A stretch of DNA of 35,077 nt from Chara braunii (Eukaryota > Streptophyta > Charophyceae > Charales > Characeae), in the NCBI GenBank assembly GCA_003427395.1, contig BFEA01000280.1:871096-906172 (forward strand), read 5' to 3'. Below the pieces are notes generated by a model. That model worked only from the letters and a program-made list of their open reading frames with translations. It had not been told where the DNA came from and did not search any database. The position numbers and the translations under genes were made by a program. Shown piece by piece: positions 20,274 through 29,578 of the stretch (its first letter is position 1; every line of letters begins with the position of its first letter).

Positions 20274-20535
20274 TTATCATCTCTACTGGGGGAATAAAAA
20301 ATTAACAAGGTTAGGTGTTTATCATCTCTCCCTGGGGGAACAAAAAAATAACAAGGTTTTTGTAAGAAATGCGGAATCGCACATTGAGAGAGAGAGAGAG
20401 AGAGAGATTGGTTGTAGATTGGTTGTTTATCATCTCTCCTGGGGGAATAAAAAATTAACAAGGTTGGGTGTTTATCATCTCTCCCTGGGTGAACAAAAAA
20501 ATAACAAGGTTTATGTAAGAAAGGCGGAACCGCAC

Positions 20536-20584
<49 letters not shown>
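20200..20584 (+). repeat. composite (GA)n satellite with nested repeats
   Basis: Three GA arrays (20200-20269, 20386-20407, 20539-20584) alternate with a longer unit that occurs twice. Each unit contains two copies of TTTATCATCTCTCCTGGGGG followed by AA(T/C)AAAAAA and TTAACAAGGTT or ATAACAAGGTT, then TGTAAGAAA, GCGGAA and CGCACATTGAGAGA. The GA array is thus part of the amplified unit. Confidence 0.9.
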
Positions 20585-20588
<4 letters not shown>

Positions 20589-20589
20589 G

Positions 20590-21110
20590 TTTATCATCGC
20601 TCTTCTTTTGATCGCAAGGACGTGGGTTCGAAGAGACGAGCAACGTGCTGACGTGGCTGAACAGTCATCCAGTTTTGATGACTTTTAGAACCGTGAATGG
20701 TGCTGCTAACTCGTCTCATTAATATTGTGCTGTGCTCAAAACCCGTAATGCCGCCTGCAAGTTCAGGGGTATAACAAATGAACCTAGTCACGGTGACGTC
20801 CAAATGGATTGTGGAGTCCTAACGTGAGCACTGCATCCTTTCCTGCTGTCTATGTCGACGAGTACGTCGGTCTCATCTCAGCAAGCAGGGCTGAAGAACA
20901 ATACGGAACAGAAAAGCAGGGCTGCTAGCTGACCAATTGGGTGTTTGCCTGTATGGTGCATGAGAGCTCTCAAGCATTTGTTAGTGTATGCGAGCGTCTG
21001 TGATTAAGGAGGTCATGGGTGACCAGGGCTTTGGGTTTAGAACGTGATATTGGAAGACGGGTATCGTCTTACCCGCGCCGCTATTGATTAAGCTTCTCCG
21101 CTGATGAGGG
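20590..21110. other. unassigned sequence
   Basis: No gene recognised. GTGGGTTCGAAG near 20621 resembles a pol III B box, but no A box fits at tRNA spacing. Confidence 0.4.
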
Positions 21111-21198
21111 TACGACCTTCTTCACCGGAATATGACGTACGCTTAAACGTACCCTAAATACAGCTATACTGATCGTATGTTGTATTCGGGTGAAGGTA
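21111..21198. mobile_element. MITE copy, internally shortened
   Basis: CCTTCTTCACCGGAATATGACGTACG at the left pairs with CGTATGTTGTATTCGGGTGAAGG at the right, ending in TA. The loop side is shorter than in the copy at 3281. Confidence 0.75.
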
Positions 21199-21302
21199 GG
21201 CGAAGAATATAAGCACTTTGGCATTTTTTTACGCCCGTGCTGCTGATCAGGAAATACACAACCCCTGCTGAAATGTACCTATAACCAGGATGGAAATTGC
21301 CC

Positions 21303-21414
21303 TCCTTTCTTCCTCCCTCGAATACAACGTACCGTCATTATAGCTGTATTTGTGGTATTGCTCATTTCAAATACGGCTATAATGACCATACGTTGTATTC
21401 GGGGGAAGAAGGTA
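21303..21414. mobile_element. MITE copy, well preserved
   Basis: CTCCCTCGAATACAACGTACCG at the left pairs with the right arm ATACGTTGTATTCGGGGGAAGAAGGTA. The inner arms CATTATAGCTGTATT and AATACGGCTATAATG pair exactly over most of their length. Confidence 0.85.
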
Positions 21415-21466
21415 GCGAGGCACCATGCTAGAGCACACTACTCAGGATGTGCTTGTGCACTGACCG

Positions 21467-21548
21467 AGTATTGTGTCTGCATCTCAGGGATGAGACAATC
21501 AGCCAGCGGGTGTAGTGTCTGCATCTCAGGGATGAGATAATCAGCCCA
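21467..21548 (+). repeat. 40-bp tandem duplication
   Basis: GTGTCTGCATCTCAGGGATG with AGACAATCAGCC or AGATAATCAGCC occurs twice in succession. Confidence 0.9.
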
Positions 21549-22110
21549 GATCCAGCATGAGGAAAAGATAGGAGACGTCCCTTGGGACAATAATTGGAAC
21601 GATAAAAAAGAGGAAATGTCCTTGGATGGCATGCGTAAGCGAACAAATGGTCCAAAATTTTGTCCTTTATGACATATACGTTAAAAGTTTTACGACACAG
21701 AGAAGTAGATTAGCATCAGCCCTGCGCAAGCATGGCATGCATAAACTGAGAAAGGGTCGAACAAAATAAAAGGGAAAGAAAAGAAGAAAAATATGACCGA
21801 AATCATCTGAGAATTTGTAGAAATGCAATTCAAGCCCAGCTGTTGGCTGGCTTAATTTTGCAAAATATGCAGAGGTGCCTGTGGAGGGCCCTTTGTTTTT
21901 TCTGCCTCTACCGTCTTCACCTGAATAGAACGGAAGGCTGCCCTGGGCCCTTCATAAACCCAAACTATCTGCAAATGGCATGAACGATTCCTCTGGATGA
22001 TTATATAGTCACTTGCTTATAGCACAGGTCTCAACAGCGGGACCAGTTTTTTGTCAATAGCCTGTTGAGGGCCCTTCGTGTCAATAGCACACGTCAACAG
22101 GGAAATTGTA
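21549..22110. other. unassigned sequence with one MITE end
   Basis: TACCGTCTTCACCTGAATAGAACG at 21909 is a solitary MITE terminus. Otherwise no gene or element is seen. Confidence 0.4.
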
Positions 22111-22111
22111 T

Positions 22112-22423
22112 AGTGCTTTTCGTGTCTGGCAGAGCATACTCGCAACGAACCGTAGGGGTCTGGTTACGCTCCTTGTTATCCTCCCAGAAAAAAAAGGGGG
22201 AAAAAGAAGAAGAACCTGTGGCTAGTCTACAGAAAAGGACCAGTTTTGTAGCTACTCTCTTCGCACAAAGTGCTCGTCATGTCTGGCGGAGCATATTCAC
22301 ACAAACGGTAGGGGTCTGGTTATGCTCCTTGGTATCCTTCCAGAAAAAGGGGAAAAAAGAAGAAGAATCTGTGGCTAGTCTACAGAAAAGGACCAGTTTT
22401 GTAGCTACTCTATGCGCACGAAT
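22112..22423 (+). repeat. 156-bp tandem duplication that keeps one frame open
   Basis: GTAGGGGTCTGGTTACGCTCC at 22152 recurs as GTAGGGGTCTGGTTATGCTCC at 22308. A 129-codon frame (22065-22454) reads through both units, giving two copies of a peptide with VGVWL, QKK, KEEE and VASLQKRTSFVATL. I recognise no family. Because the period is divisible by three, an open frame across both copies is expected and is not proof of a gene. Confidence 0.75.
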
Positions 22424-22514
22424 AGAACATCCAGTTGTTATTGCTGTATCCTGATTCGAAGTTGTGCCGAAAATAGCTATAATGACCGGTTGTTCTATCC
22501 GGATGAAGACCGTA
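22406..22514. mobile_element. MITE copy, 109 bp
   Basis: TACTCTATGCGCACGAATAGAAC at the left faces GTTCTATCCGGATGAAGACCGTA at the right. The core AATAGCTATAATGACC fits the family. The preceding tandem unit also carries a piece resembling this left end (TACTCTCTTCGCACAAAG, 22252). Confidence 0.7.
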
Positions 22515-22783
22515 GTGAGGTAGATGGTGACAGGCACGTAGGGACATAGTTGTGCTGTGGCAGCGGATTGCCAAAGAGCCTCCTGTAAGGTACTCTGCGG
22601 CCTACCAGTACCCCTGCCGGCCGAAAATGAGCATTACGGCGAGCTAGCTAGGGCCGCATTTGGTGGGGGGCGCCCACTGACAGGGGACCAGCGTGTCCAG
22701 TCACCCACTTTCCAAGCACAGACTTTGACGATTTTTTATGCCATGAATAATCAACAGAAAAATCTAAAATTTTGGGATCTGGT

Positions 22784-23651
22784 CTAGCTTTCCTCCCCCG
22801 GGCGCCCGGGGTACCCCACCATGTCCTGGAATGGCGCCTGGGGTGCCCGGCCGGGGGACCCCCCCGAGCAGGCACCCGGGCGCCTATCGCACCGAGGCAG
22901 AAAAAGCCGCCAATTTTTTTTTTGCGCTGCCACCCTATTCCGAACGTGCCAACTTCCATTTTGGCGGTAGGCGCATTTTTTTTAGGGGTCCAGTATGCCC
23001 TGTTTTGTAGGTTTTTTTTTTTCTTGGATTTTGGCCGTCGATCTCCAGCGATCGACGGCGCGCACTGATCCAGGATACAAAATTTAGTCCTGAGCTTCTC
23101 CTTCGTTTATTCTTCTTCTTCTTCTTTCTTCTGTTTTTTCTCTTTCTGTTTCTCTTCTTTTTCTTCTTTTTCTTTGCCTCTCTCCACCTTCCTCTGATGT
23201 GGCGCTCCTCTCTCCTCGTGCCCTCTCCATCACCTCGCTGCCCTCCTTCCTCCCTTCTCCCTCCTCCCTCACTCTGATGTGGCGCTCATCCGTCCTCTCT
23301 TCCTCCTTCGACGTGCCGCTTCTCCGTTCTCCCTGTGTCTTGGCGCTCCTTCATCCTCCGTCTGACTTGGCACTCCAGCACAGGTGGGACACAGCAGCTG
23401 ATGCATCCCCCACCCTGTAAATGGACAGTCCATAATCCAGCCCCCTCCTGCACGCTCTCCCCCCCCCCCCAACACACAGAATTCGACATGCATAAAAATA
23501 AAAAAAGAGGTCGGATTTGGGCCCTACTCCCAAGGCGCAGCGAGGTCCAGCAGCGAAAAAAATAAAATAAAATAAATCTCAGTGGGTTTTTAGCGTGCCT
23601 GGGGTACCCCGGGCGTGGTCCCTACCCTGCCGGGCGCCCTGGGAAAGCTAG
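22784..23651. mobile_element. 868-bp TIR element with 8-bp target duplication
   Basis: Perfect 10-bp ends CTAGCTTTCC (22784-22793) and GGAAAGCTAG (23642-23651) are followed by imperfect GC-rich inverted sequence containing GGGCGCCCGG. Flanks are identical 8-mers GATCTGGT (22776-22783 and 23652-23659). A related empty site is at 10167-10260. The interior (23097-23370) is C/T-rich with CTGATGTGGCGCTC repeats and encodes no transposase. Eight-base duplications are typical of hAT elements; the CTAG ends are not the common hAT form, so the superfamily is uncertain. Confidence 0.75.
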
Positions 23652-23753
23652 GATCTGGTAGATTTGGTCGCGATCTTTCCAAGAAAAATAATAACAACAA
23701 TAAAACAAAAACTATTTAGATAGTAGATAGTGATTTGTTTTTTTTTAAAATCA

Positions 23754-23755
<2 letters not shown>

Positions 23756-23812
<57 letters not shown>
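23756..23812. repeat. (TA)n microsatellite
   Basis: About 57 bases of alternating AT. Confidence 0.95.
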
Positions 23813-23813
<1 letters not shown>

Positions 23814-23914
23814 TCCGACGAAACAGTTTGTCACAGCCCCTCGTTTGTTGTCCTCTTCTCTCTCTCTGCCTACGGTTTACCGGGAAGTTATGTTTGTGAC
23901 GGTATATATATATA

Positions 23915-24643
23915 CAGGGTCACAAGCCCGTACGTACGGAGGTCCCCGGGCAGACCTCCGTTCGTANNNNNNNNNNNNNNNNNNNNNNNNNNNNNNNNNN
24001 NNNNNNNNNNNNNNNNNNNNNNNNNNNNNNNNNNNNNNNNNNNNNNNNNNNNNNNNNNNNNNNNNNNNNNNNNNNNNNNNNNNNNNNNNNNNNNNNNNNN
24101 NNNNNNNNNNNNNNNNNNNNNNNNNNNNNNNNNNNNNNNNNNNNNNNNNNNNNNNNNNNNNNNNNNNNNNAATAAGAATTAAAAATCGCCAAAGATGGCG
24201 GTGTCAAAACGTGCTTGCCTACGTATTTTTTCACTTTTTACTTTTTGTTTTCACTTTAGGTCGGGGTCTAAACAATTTAATTATTTTTTGAAACTTTTTT
24301 AGTGGGTTTTGTATTATGTGAAGCACACATCTGTAAAGTTTCAGGGCATTTAGCTATGCCAAAAAAAAAGAAAAATCGCTGAGGATGGCGGTGTTGAAAA
24401 CATGAGCGCGCACTCACTAAATTTAATTCTCTTTTTATTTTTATTTATTTTTATTATTAGTATTTGTTTTTCGTATTTTATTTTTATTTCAAATATGGTA
24501 AGGAATTCGGATGTAATGCTCAGGCAAAGCTTGTTTAATTTATTTTTCTCCATAACATATCTATTTTTCAGATTTTTTGATGACTTTTTTTTTTTTTTTT
24601 TTTTTTTTTGGGTCCGCGTTCGGCCGAACGGCCGAACGCGTCC
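23915..24643 (-). mobile_element. TIR element, copy 2 (inverted, with assembly gap)
   Basis: It begins CAGGGTCACAAGCCCGTACG and reads as the reverse complement of copy 1 (8115-9052). Shared landmarks are the two GATGGCGGTGT segments, CACTTTTTACTTTTTGTTTTCACTTTA, CAGGGCATTTAGCTATGCC and GTTCGGCC words at the far end. The far end stops after GAACGCGTCC, short of the terminus seen in copy 1, and is followed by TA-rich sequence. TATATATA also precedes the CAGGG end, but a target duplication cannot be proved in such sequence. Confidence 0.75.
23967..24170. other. assembly gap (204 N)
   Basis: Unknown bases inside the second TIR element copy. Comparison with copy 1 suggests that the missing sequence is element interior and its GC-rich hairpin end. 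Confidence 1.
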
Positions 24644-24659
24644 ACATATATATATATTT

Positions 24660-25530
24660 AATTACAAACAGCACTTGAAATGAGGCCGGGGGCCTCACAA
24701 TTCAACCTGGAGTTATCCGGGCAGCCTCAGCCGGTTTAGCTTTATAGGTATCCCATGTCCAAGCACAACTTATGTCCCGAAACACCTATCCACTAACTAT
24801 CAAAAAGGACAGTCAGAAAACCAAAAAGGGTTACGGTTCCCAATTCAAAACTATCACAACGTGGCCCAAAGAAAGATATGAAGATCCATCTACCCCAAGC
24901 TACAAAAAGTTAAAAAAAAAAGCCCGGAAAACAATATTGCTACTAGCTTAAGCCAGAGCTAAGCCCGCATTCAAACACTAAGGAGGAGACAAAAAGAAAC
25001 ACGCCTCGATTCCAATCTTTCAGTAACAAAGATGGAAACTGAAATGCGCCATTCGGTTTTGAGAGCACCATCTGTGCGTTTATAGTCCCGAGGTACGAAA
25101 GAACCAGCCAGCTGTCTTGGGGTTATGTTTGCCCGTATATCGTCTTCTCCAGTCGGCGGTAATTGTGTGCCTAATTTCGGCCTTCACCGTGTTGGAGAGG
25201 TGCTTGAAGGACAAATGAGAGTCTCGAAAGACTTGTTCATTACGGTTAGTCCGCAGGACTCCGAAGATGATCCCTCTGGTCACCTGTGCAATATATCCCC
25301 AACCAGCAACTGCAGACAAGCGTATTGGTAGGATGCTTTTTATAACCCAGTTTTCATCCCACCGAAAAACGTCCTTAGAAATTCGCTTCCAGTGTTTTTC
25401 CCACCATTTCCAAAGTGAAAAGGGGCAGGTGTACCGCAAATGATTAGTAGTCTCGCATGCCCATTGCACCTGAGGCAAAAGGTGTTCTAAATTTGGTAAA
25501 GAAAGTTTCGATGGGACCATGAAGCAAAAT
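24660..25530 (-). mobile_element. LINE 3' fragment (zinc-finger C-terminal region)
   Basis: A minus-strand frame of 146 codons (25520-25080) has the pattern of the region after the reverse transcriptase in plant LINEs (zf-RVT): ETTNHLRYTCPFSLWKWW, then a stretch ending with RTNRNEQVF. The first zinc Cys pair is present in a neighbouring frame (CLRCNGHA) just upstream, so a frameshift separates the two halves. The reverse transcriptase itself is missing. The 24660-25080 part would be the 3' end; I cannot see a clear poly(A) tail. Confidence 0.6.
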
Positions 25531-25612
25531 TTTGTTGAGTTTGTTTTTCAACTTTTTCTACATAACATAATGTTTTCTTTCGGATTTTTTTTTTTTTTTT
25601 TTTTTTTTTTTC
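25527..25612 (-). repeat. partial third copy of the TIR-element interior
   Basis: TTTTTCTACATAACATAAT with TTTCGGATTTTT and a long T run resembles 24545-24610 (TTTTTCTCCATAACATAT, TTCAGATTTTTTG, T run). The sequence after the T run differs. Confidence 0.4.
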
Positions 25613-25686
25613 CTGGGGCAATCCTTGGTCCTTGCACGGGCTGGACACCCGGGACCCAGACGGCCCGGCTGTTAGCCTAGGTTTAA

Positions 25687-25711
25687 ACCCGATAGCGCAA
25701 GTACTGGTGGT
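25687..25711. mobile_element. minimal TTAA-bounded unit (25 bp)
   Basis: TTAA (25683-25686), ACCCGATAGCGCAAGTACTGGTGGT, then TTAA (25712-25715). It looks like two element termini joined with almost no interior. Confidence 0.45.
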
Positions 25712-25726
25712 TTAAACATGGTTTAA

Positions 25727-26025
25727 ACCCGGTAGAGCATTGGGGCCCAGCTATTTTTTCAGAGTTGCGGTCAGGAGCGCTGTGTCCTTTGGGGGTCGGG
25801 CAAGGGCAACGGGGAGGAAGCCTGTGAGCCCAAGGAAAAGCGGCAAATGGTCTTGCAGGCTGTCTTCTTGGTTTATGCCGTGCATATTTCCACATGCCAC
25901 TGATTCCGAAGGTTACGACGTGAAAGAAAACACAGGAAAATGAACGATTGAGGGCATTCGAGGAAATCCCCCGAAAGGAAAACGGGCTGCATCAGCACAA
26001 TATACCTGGGAAATATACTGGCGGT
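25727..26025. mobile_element. TTAA/TIR element, copy E3 (299 bp)
   Basis: It lies between TTAA at 25723-25726 and TTAA at 26026-26029. The right end ATACTGGCGGT fits the family well; the left end ACCCGGTAGAGC fits weakly. There is no coding capacity. Confidence 0.5.
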
Positions 26026-26039
26026 TTAAACCGCCAGTA
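26016..26039. repeat. perfect 24-bp palindrome centred on TTTAAA
   Basis: TACTGGCGGTTTAAACCGCCAGTA equals its own reverse complement in two 12-base halves. It is best explained as the joint of two TTAA elements, the right end of E3 and the left end of E4, sharing one TTAA. Confidence 0.95.
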
Positions 26040-26160
26040 CACTGCTACACGGAATCTGACTTGGAGAAAAAGCGGTGTGTCGCCTACAAAAAACTCAGAG
26101 CGTCGGGGCTACTGGACCACGAATGCTGGCAGCGCCAACCAAAAAAGAATGAAGTGTAGC
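26030..26160 (+). mobile_element. TTAA/TIR element, copy E4 (left end)
   Basis: TTAA followed by ACCGCCAGTACACTG. The inner word CAAAAAACTCAGAGCG resembles CAAAACTCGGAG in E1, E2 and E7. No right end is found nearby; the next matching right end on this strand is at 32984. Confidence 0.55.
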
Positions 26161-26273
26161 GCTGGCGATTTGCCAAAGCCAGTGGTTCTCTCTCTAAGAT
26201 TAATAGCCTTGACATACTGTGCGTGGTCAACCGCCCACCCCTTGTTTCCCTGCTACGTGCCACGTGGCACTCT

Positions 26274-26274
<1 letters not shown>

Positions 26275-26330
<56 letters not shown>

Positions 26331-26353
26331 CTGTCTGTCTGTCTGTCTGTCTG
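26275..26353. repeat. (CT)n, (GT)n and (CTGT)n compound microsatellite
   Basis: CT array 26275-26320, then GT repeats, then CTGT repeats up to about 26353. Confidence 0.95.
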
Positions 26354-26373
26354 ACCACTGATGCCGATTGCCC

Positions 26374-26779
26374 GAAGAAGAAGAAGAAGAAGAAAATGAG
26401 ACAGCAAAGAACAAAAAGAAGAACAAGATGAAGAAGCAATGAACAAAAAGAAGAAGAAAATGCAGAAGAAGTAAATGAAGGGGAAAAAAAATAGAGCAAG
26501 GGAGAAGAAGAAGAAAAAAAAGAAGAAAAAAAAGAAGAAAAAACAGCAAAGAAGAAGAAGAAGAAGAAGAAGAAGAAGAAGAAGAAGACAAAAAAAAGAA
26601 ACAGCAAAGAACAAAAAGAAGAACAAAGAAGAACAAAAAAAAGAAGAAGATGAAGAAGCAAAGAAGAAGAAGAAGAAGAAGAAGAAGGGAAAAAACGGCG
26701 AAGTAGTAGTAGTAGTAGAAGAAGAAGAAGGGAAAAAACAGGGAAGAAGAAGAAGAAGAAGAAGAAGAAGAAGAAAAAA
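26374..26779 (+). repeat. GAA-rich polypurine tract, about 400 bp
   Basis: Almost pure A/G sequence dominated by GAA triplets, with long perfect GAA runs near 26550-26588 and 26737-26775 and a short TAG-TAG stretch at 26703. Open frames across it (poly-Lys/Arg on one strand, Phe/Leu/Ser on the other) are compositional. Confidence 0.95.
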
Positions 26780-26941
26780 CCTGTTTTTCTTTTTAGGAGG
26801 ATTCTAACTCCATATCACTCGTGAAAAAAAAAATCCTGCTTTTTTAAAATTTTAATTTATTATTTTTTTAACCGATTCTCGTCTTTCATTTTTAAAAAAT
26901 CGTAAATGAAGTCAGATTCAGAAAAAAAGAGGGTTGCAGGG

Positions 26942-27310
26942 TGTTGCAAACCCCACAATCCCAAAGACCCGCGGGCTAGGCTGCGGGTGTCACGTAGGCT
27001 ACCGGGACCTACCTACTGCTACTTGAGTGTGCCCTAAGCTACCTCTTCGGCCACTTTCGAGTATTTTTCCCCGTCACAGTCACGGCCACAGGTAAGTACC
27101 GGCATGAGGGCCTCCCAAACACACAAGTACCCTTGGCGGGTCACACACACACTCAGTCAGACGTACACTCAAACATACGGACCAGCAAGCACACACACAC
27201 ATGGACTCAACAACTCAGCAAAAAACGGGAATCTCAGCAAAGCACTCATTCCAGCGGCAAAACTCAGAAATAAGCAGTGTTCTCAGTCTTTGTTTTTGCA
27301 GGCCCTTACA
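26942..27310 (-). mobile_element. putative 3' LTR of the Ty3/gypsy element
   Basis: On the minus strand this 369-bp segment starts TGTAAGGGCC and ends GTTTGCAACA, giving the TG...CA (here TGT...ACA) ends of LTRs. It is directly preceded on that strand by a polypurine tract, CAAAGGGGGGGTAG (27312-27325), the normal primer for plus-strand DNA synthesis. No second LTR is in the window, so the borders are not confirmed by comparison. Confidence 0.55.
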
Positions 27311-27408
27311 CTACCCCCCCTTTGGACGGATTAACTCATTTTGAGTTCTTGCAAAATGCATCATAAGCAAAAGCCGCAAAGAGAGCTGCTGTATTCTCCG
27401 TGGGAGTG

Positions 27409-27592
27409 AGTTTCGTAAACAATGCGGGCTAAGCATTGGAAACTATCGTTCGTTTATATGCTTTGACAACTTGAGGGGTGTTTTTCAGTAGTACCTTCTT
27501 GAGTTTCGTATGAAATGCGGGCTCAGCATTGAAACTATCTTTCATTTATATGCTTTGACAACTCGAGGGGCGTTTTTCAGTAATACCTTCTT
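27409..27592 (-). repeat. 92-bp tandem duplication at the end of the gypsy pol
   Basis: GAGTTTCGTA at 27409 recurs at 27502, with AATGCGGGCT, AGCATT, TTTATATGCTTTGACAAC and GTTTTTCAGTA following in both. On the minus strand the unit encodes the last chromodomain helix (VLLKN-P-VVKAYK), so the chromodomain end is duplicated, the second time after the stop codon. Confidence 0.85.
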
Positions 27593-28440
27593 TGAGATCC
27601 AATATAGCTCATCTAGCCGGTGATACACAAAGTGAACTTGGTATTGTCTTTTATGTCCATTCCGCTTGTGATCTACAATTCTATCAATCTCGTGACCACC
27701 ATTGATAGCACGAGTGATCATAGACTCTCGATAATTAAAAGAAACCTGAGCAAGATACTGAAACAATTTTAACGCGTGAAAGACTGGGCATATGCGCAAA
27801 TGAGGAGGCACGTCAATGACATAGGAAGGACCAAATGAATCATTTCCCACCACCTTCAGAACCTTCCAAGGACGATAGTAGAGAGGAAGAAGTTTATGTG
27901 ACCCTCCCTCTTCTTCTGAAAACTCAGACATCTTGACCAAGACATAACTTCCTACTGTGAAAGTTGCAGGTCTGCGTTTTTTATTGCCAAATTTAATAAT
28001 GGCATGTTGTCGTTTGGTCATTGTTGCGATAGTAACTTTGAGCAAGCGATTGTGCTTGACACTGTAGCCAGGTATGCCAGGTTTCAGACCACGATTCTGA
28101 TAAGGGAACAAGAAGGATATAGGGGATGGTGAATCTGCCAACTGTCATGCAAGCGATTCGGTGTCCTTCCCATGACGGAGTGAATAGAGTTGTTGTACAA
28201 CCTCTCCAATCTGTACAATTCTTCATCCCACGCGTTCTAATCGGGCACAATTATAGCCCGAAGAAATTGGGTAACAGTCTTGTTGATCTCCTCAACCAAA
28301 CTATTGGCTTTGGGATGTCAACCGGCAACAACAACTGCATTTGCCTCAGCCTACACAACAGCTGCCACAATAACAGAAAACTATTCAAGAAAGTTAGTCT
28401 CCTTGTCCACGCTGGTTTCACAAGTAGGTAAAATACATTA
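27542..28440 (-). pseudogene. Ty3/gypsy chromovirus integrase, C-terminal part
   Basis: Integrase inserts retrotransposon DNA into the host genome; a chromodomain directs it to chromatin. The open part (28141-27542, 199 codons) carries a GPY/F-type module (about residues 83-97, KLLPLYYRPWKVLKV) and a chromodomain at the end (about 149-199, with IDRIVDHKRNG and YQVHFVYHRLDELYW). Further upstream on the minus strand (28440-28140) other frames give the end of the DDE catalytic core: TNFLE, HPKANSLVEEINKTV and YNNSIHSVMGRTPN. In-frame stops and frameshifts break this part, and everything before it is missing. Homology stops near 28440, where plus-strand LINE sequence begins. This is a dead, 5'-truncated chromovirus. 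Confidence 0.85.
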
Positions 28441-28999
28441 GTTAAGACATATCATAGAAAAGGGTCAAGCCAACAGGTCGCACATTTCGAAAGGTAGCTT
28501 GGTTATTCTAGTCAGGAAGAGAAGCGGGAAGTAAGAAATAGGGTTGTCCCCGATGAGACACATCAATATGGCGGGGTGACCTTGAAAGGAGGGACCACAT
28601 ATGTGGAATACCAGAGTGTCAATGACCGGACCTTTAAGAGAGATCTACATGACTTTCTCTAGTAGTACTACGATCCTGGACCTCAGGTGACCCTCACAGA
28701 AGTAGGAGATCAGACGCAAATAACAAAACGAGATACCTTTTTGCGGTTTGAGGACAAGAAAGAGGCTAGCCTCAAATGGTTTTGTCGCACTGTCCTACTA
28801 GATTTGCAGTATCTCAAACTTAAGGCAAACCCAGTCCGGTCAGTGGCAGTTGTGTTATCCTTTTTGTGCTCGATATTACAGGTGATTGGGTGCGACTTTA
28901 GAAGAGGGTTGGGGAATAGAGAGGAAGTAGGTCAATTTAGTGTGTCCATATACATCGCAATGGAGGCATTGCAGACATATTATGGGAACCCCCCCTCTT

Positions 29000-29578
29000 G
29001 GCACCGTGGCACCAGAATGACGGACTTGGATTGCGATCCCTCAATGTAAATGGGCTCACTTCAACATATGGGGGAAAAAGAAAAGCAGTGATAAAACAAC
29101 TTGAGGGGGTGGTGCCCGCACGTGGCCAGATCTTATCTGCATACAAGAAACACACCTTACCAATTCCCCCATCCACAGTATAGCGCACAATTTGGCATGA
29201 CCTGTTTTTAAAATATCCTCACTAGCACCACATAGTGTTTCAAGAGGGGTGGATATTTGGGTACCACCAAAAATCATCCAATGGACGACAGATAAGAAGC
29301 AAGGTGGATGAATCTCTGCCTTGGTTATGGTAGAACTAGAGGTAGTATGTGTTATTAACATATATGAGCCTAATGACGTAAAAGTTTATTTTTTTCAAGA
29401 AATCAGAGTCCGAATCCCAAATGTATTCCCTGTCACTATGGAAGGGGATTTCAATGTGATCCCTGACATATGGATGGGCCGTTGGAAGATACCTTCCCCT
29501 TGTCCAACCTATATAAAAGAAGATGAAAAAATCATCCATAGACTTTGCGAAGGTGAGCAACAATTTGACCCATATTAA
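29000..29578 (+). pseudogene. LINE AP-type endonuclease domain
   Basis: This domain nicks the target DNA to prime reverse transcription. LRSLNVNGL starts the domain near 29025; the INIYEPND motif (about 29354) and EGDFNVIPD (about 29443) match the NIYAPN and GGDFN motifs of L1-type endonucleases. Between them stops occur, for example near 29310. The QETHL motif expected near 29150 is damaged (KKHTLP). It is not functional as read. Confidence 0.75.

Noticed and set aside
23730-24291. Frames of 148-150 codons across the assembly gap
   Set aside because: They consist of unknown residues from the N run plus Ile-Tyr repeats from (TA)n.
26084-26807. Several open frames of 110-180 codons across the GAA/CT tracts
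   Set aside because: Poly-Lys/Arg/Glu on one strand and poly-Phe/Leu/Ser on the other come directly from trinucleotide and dinucleotide repeats.
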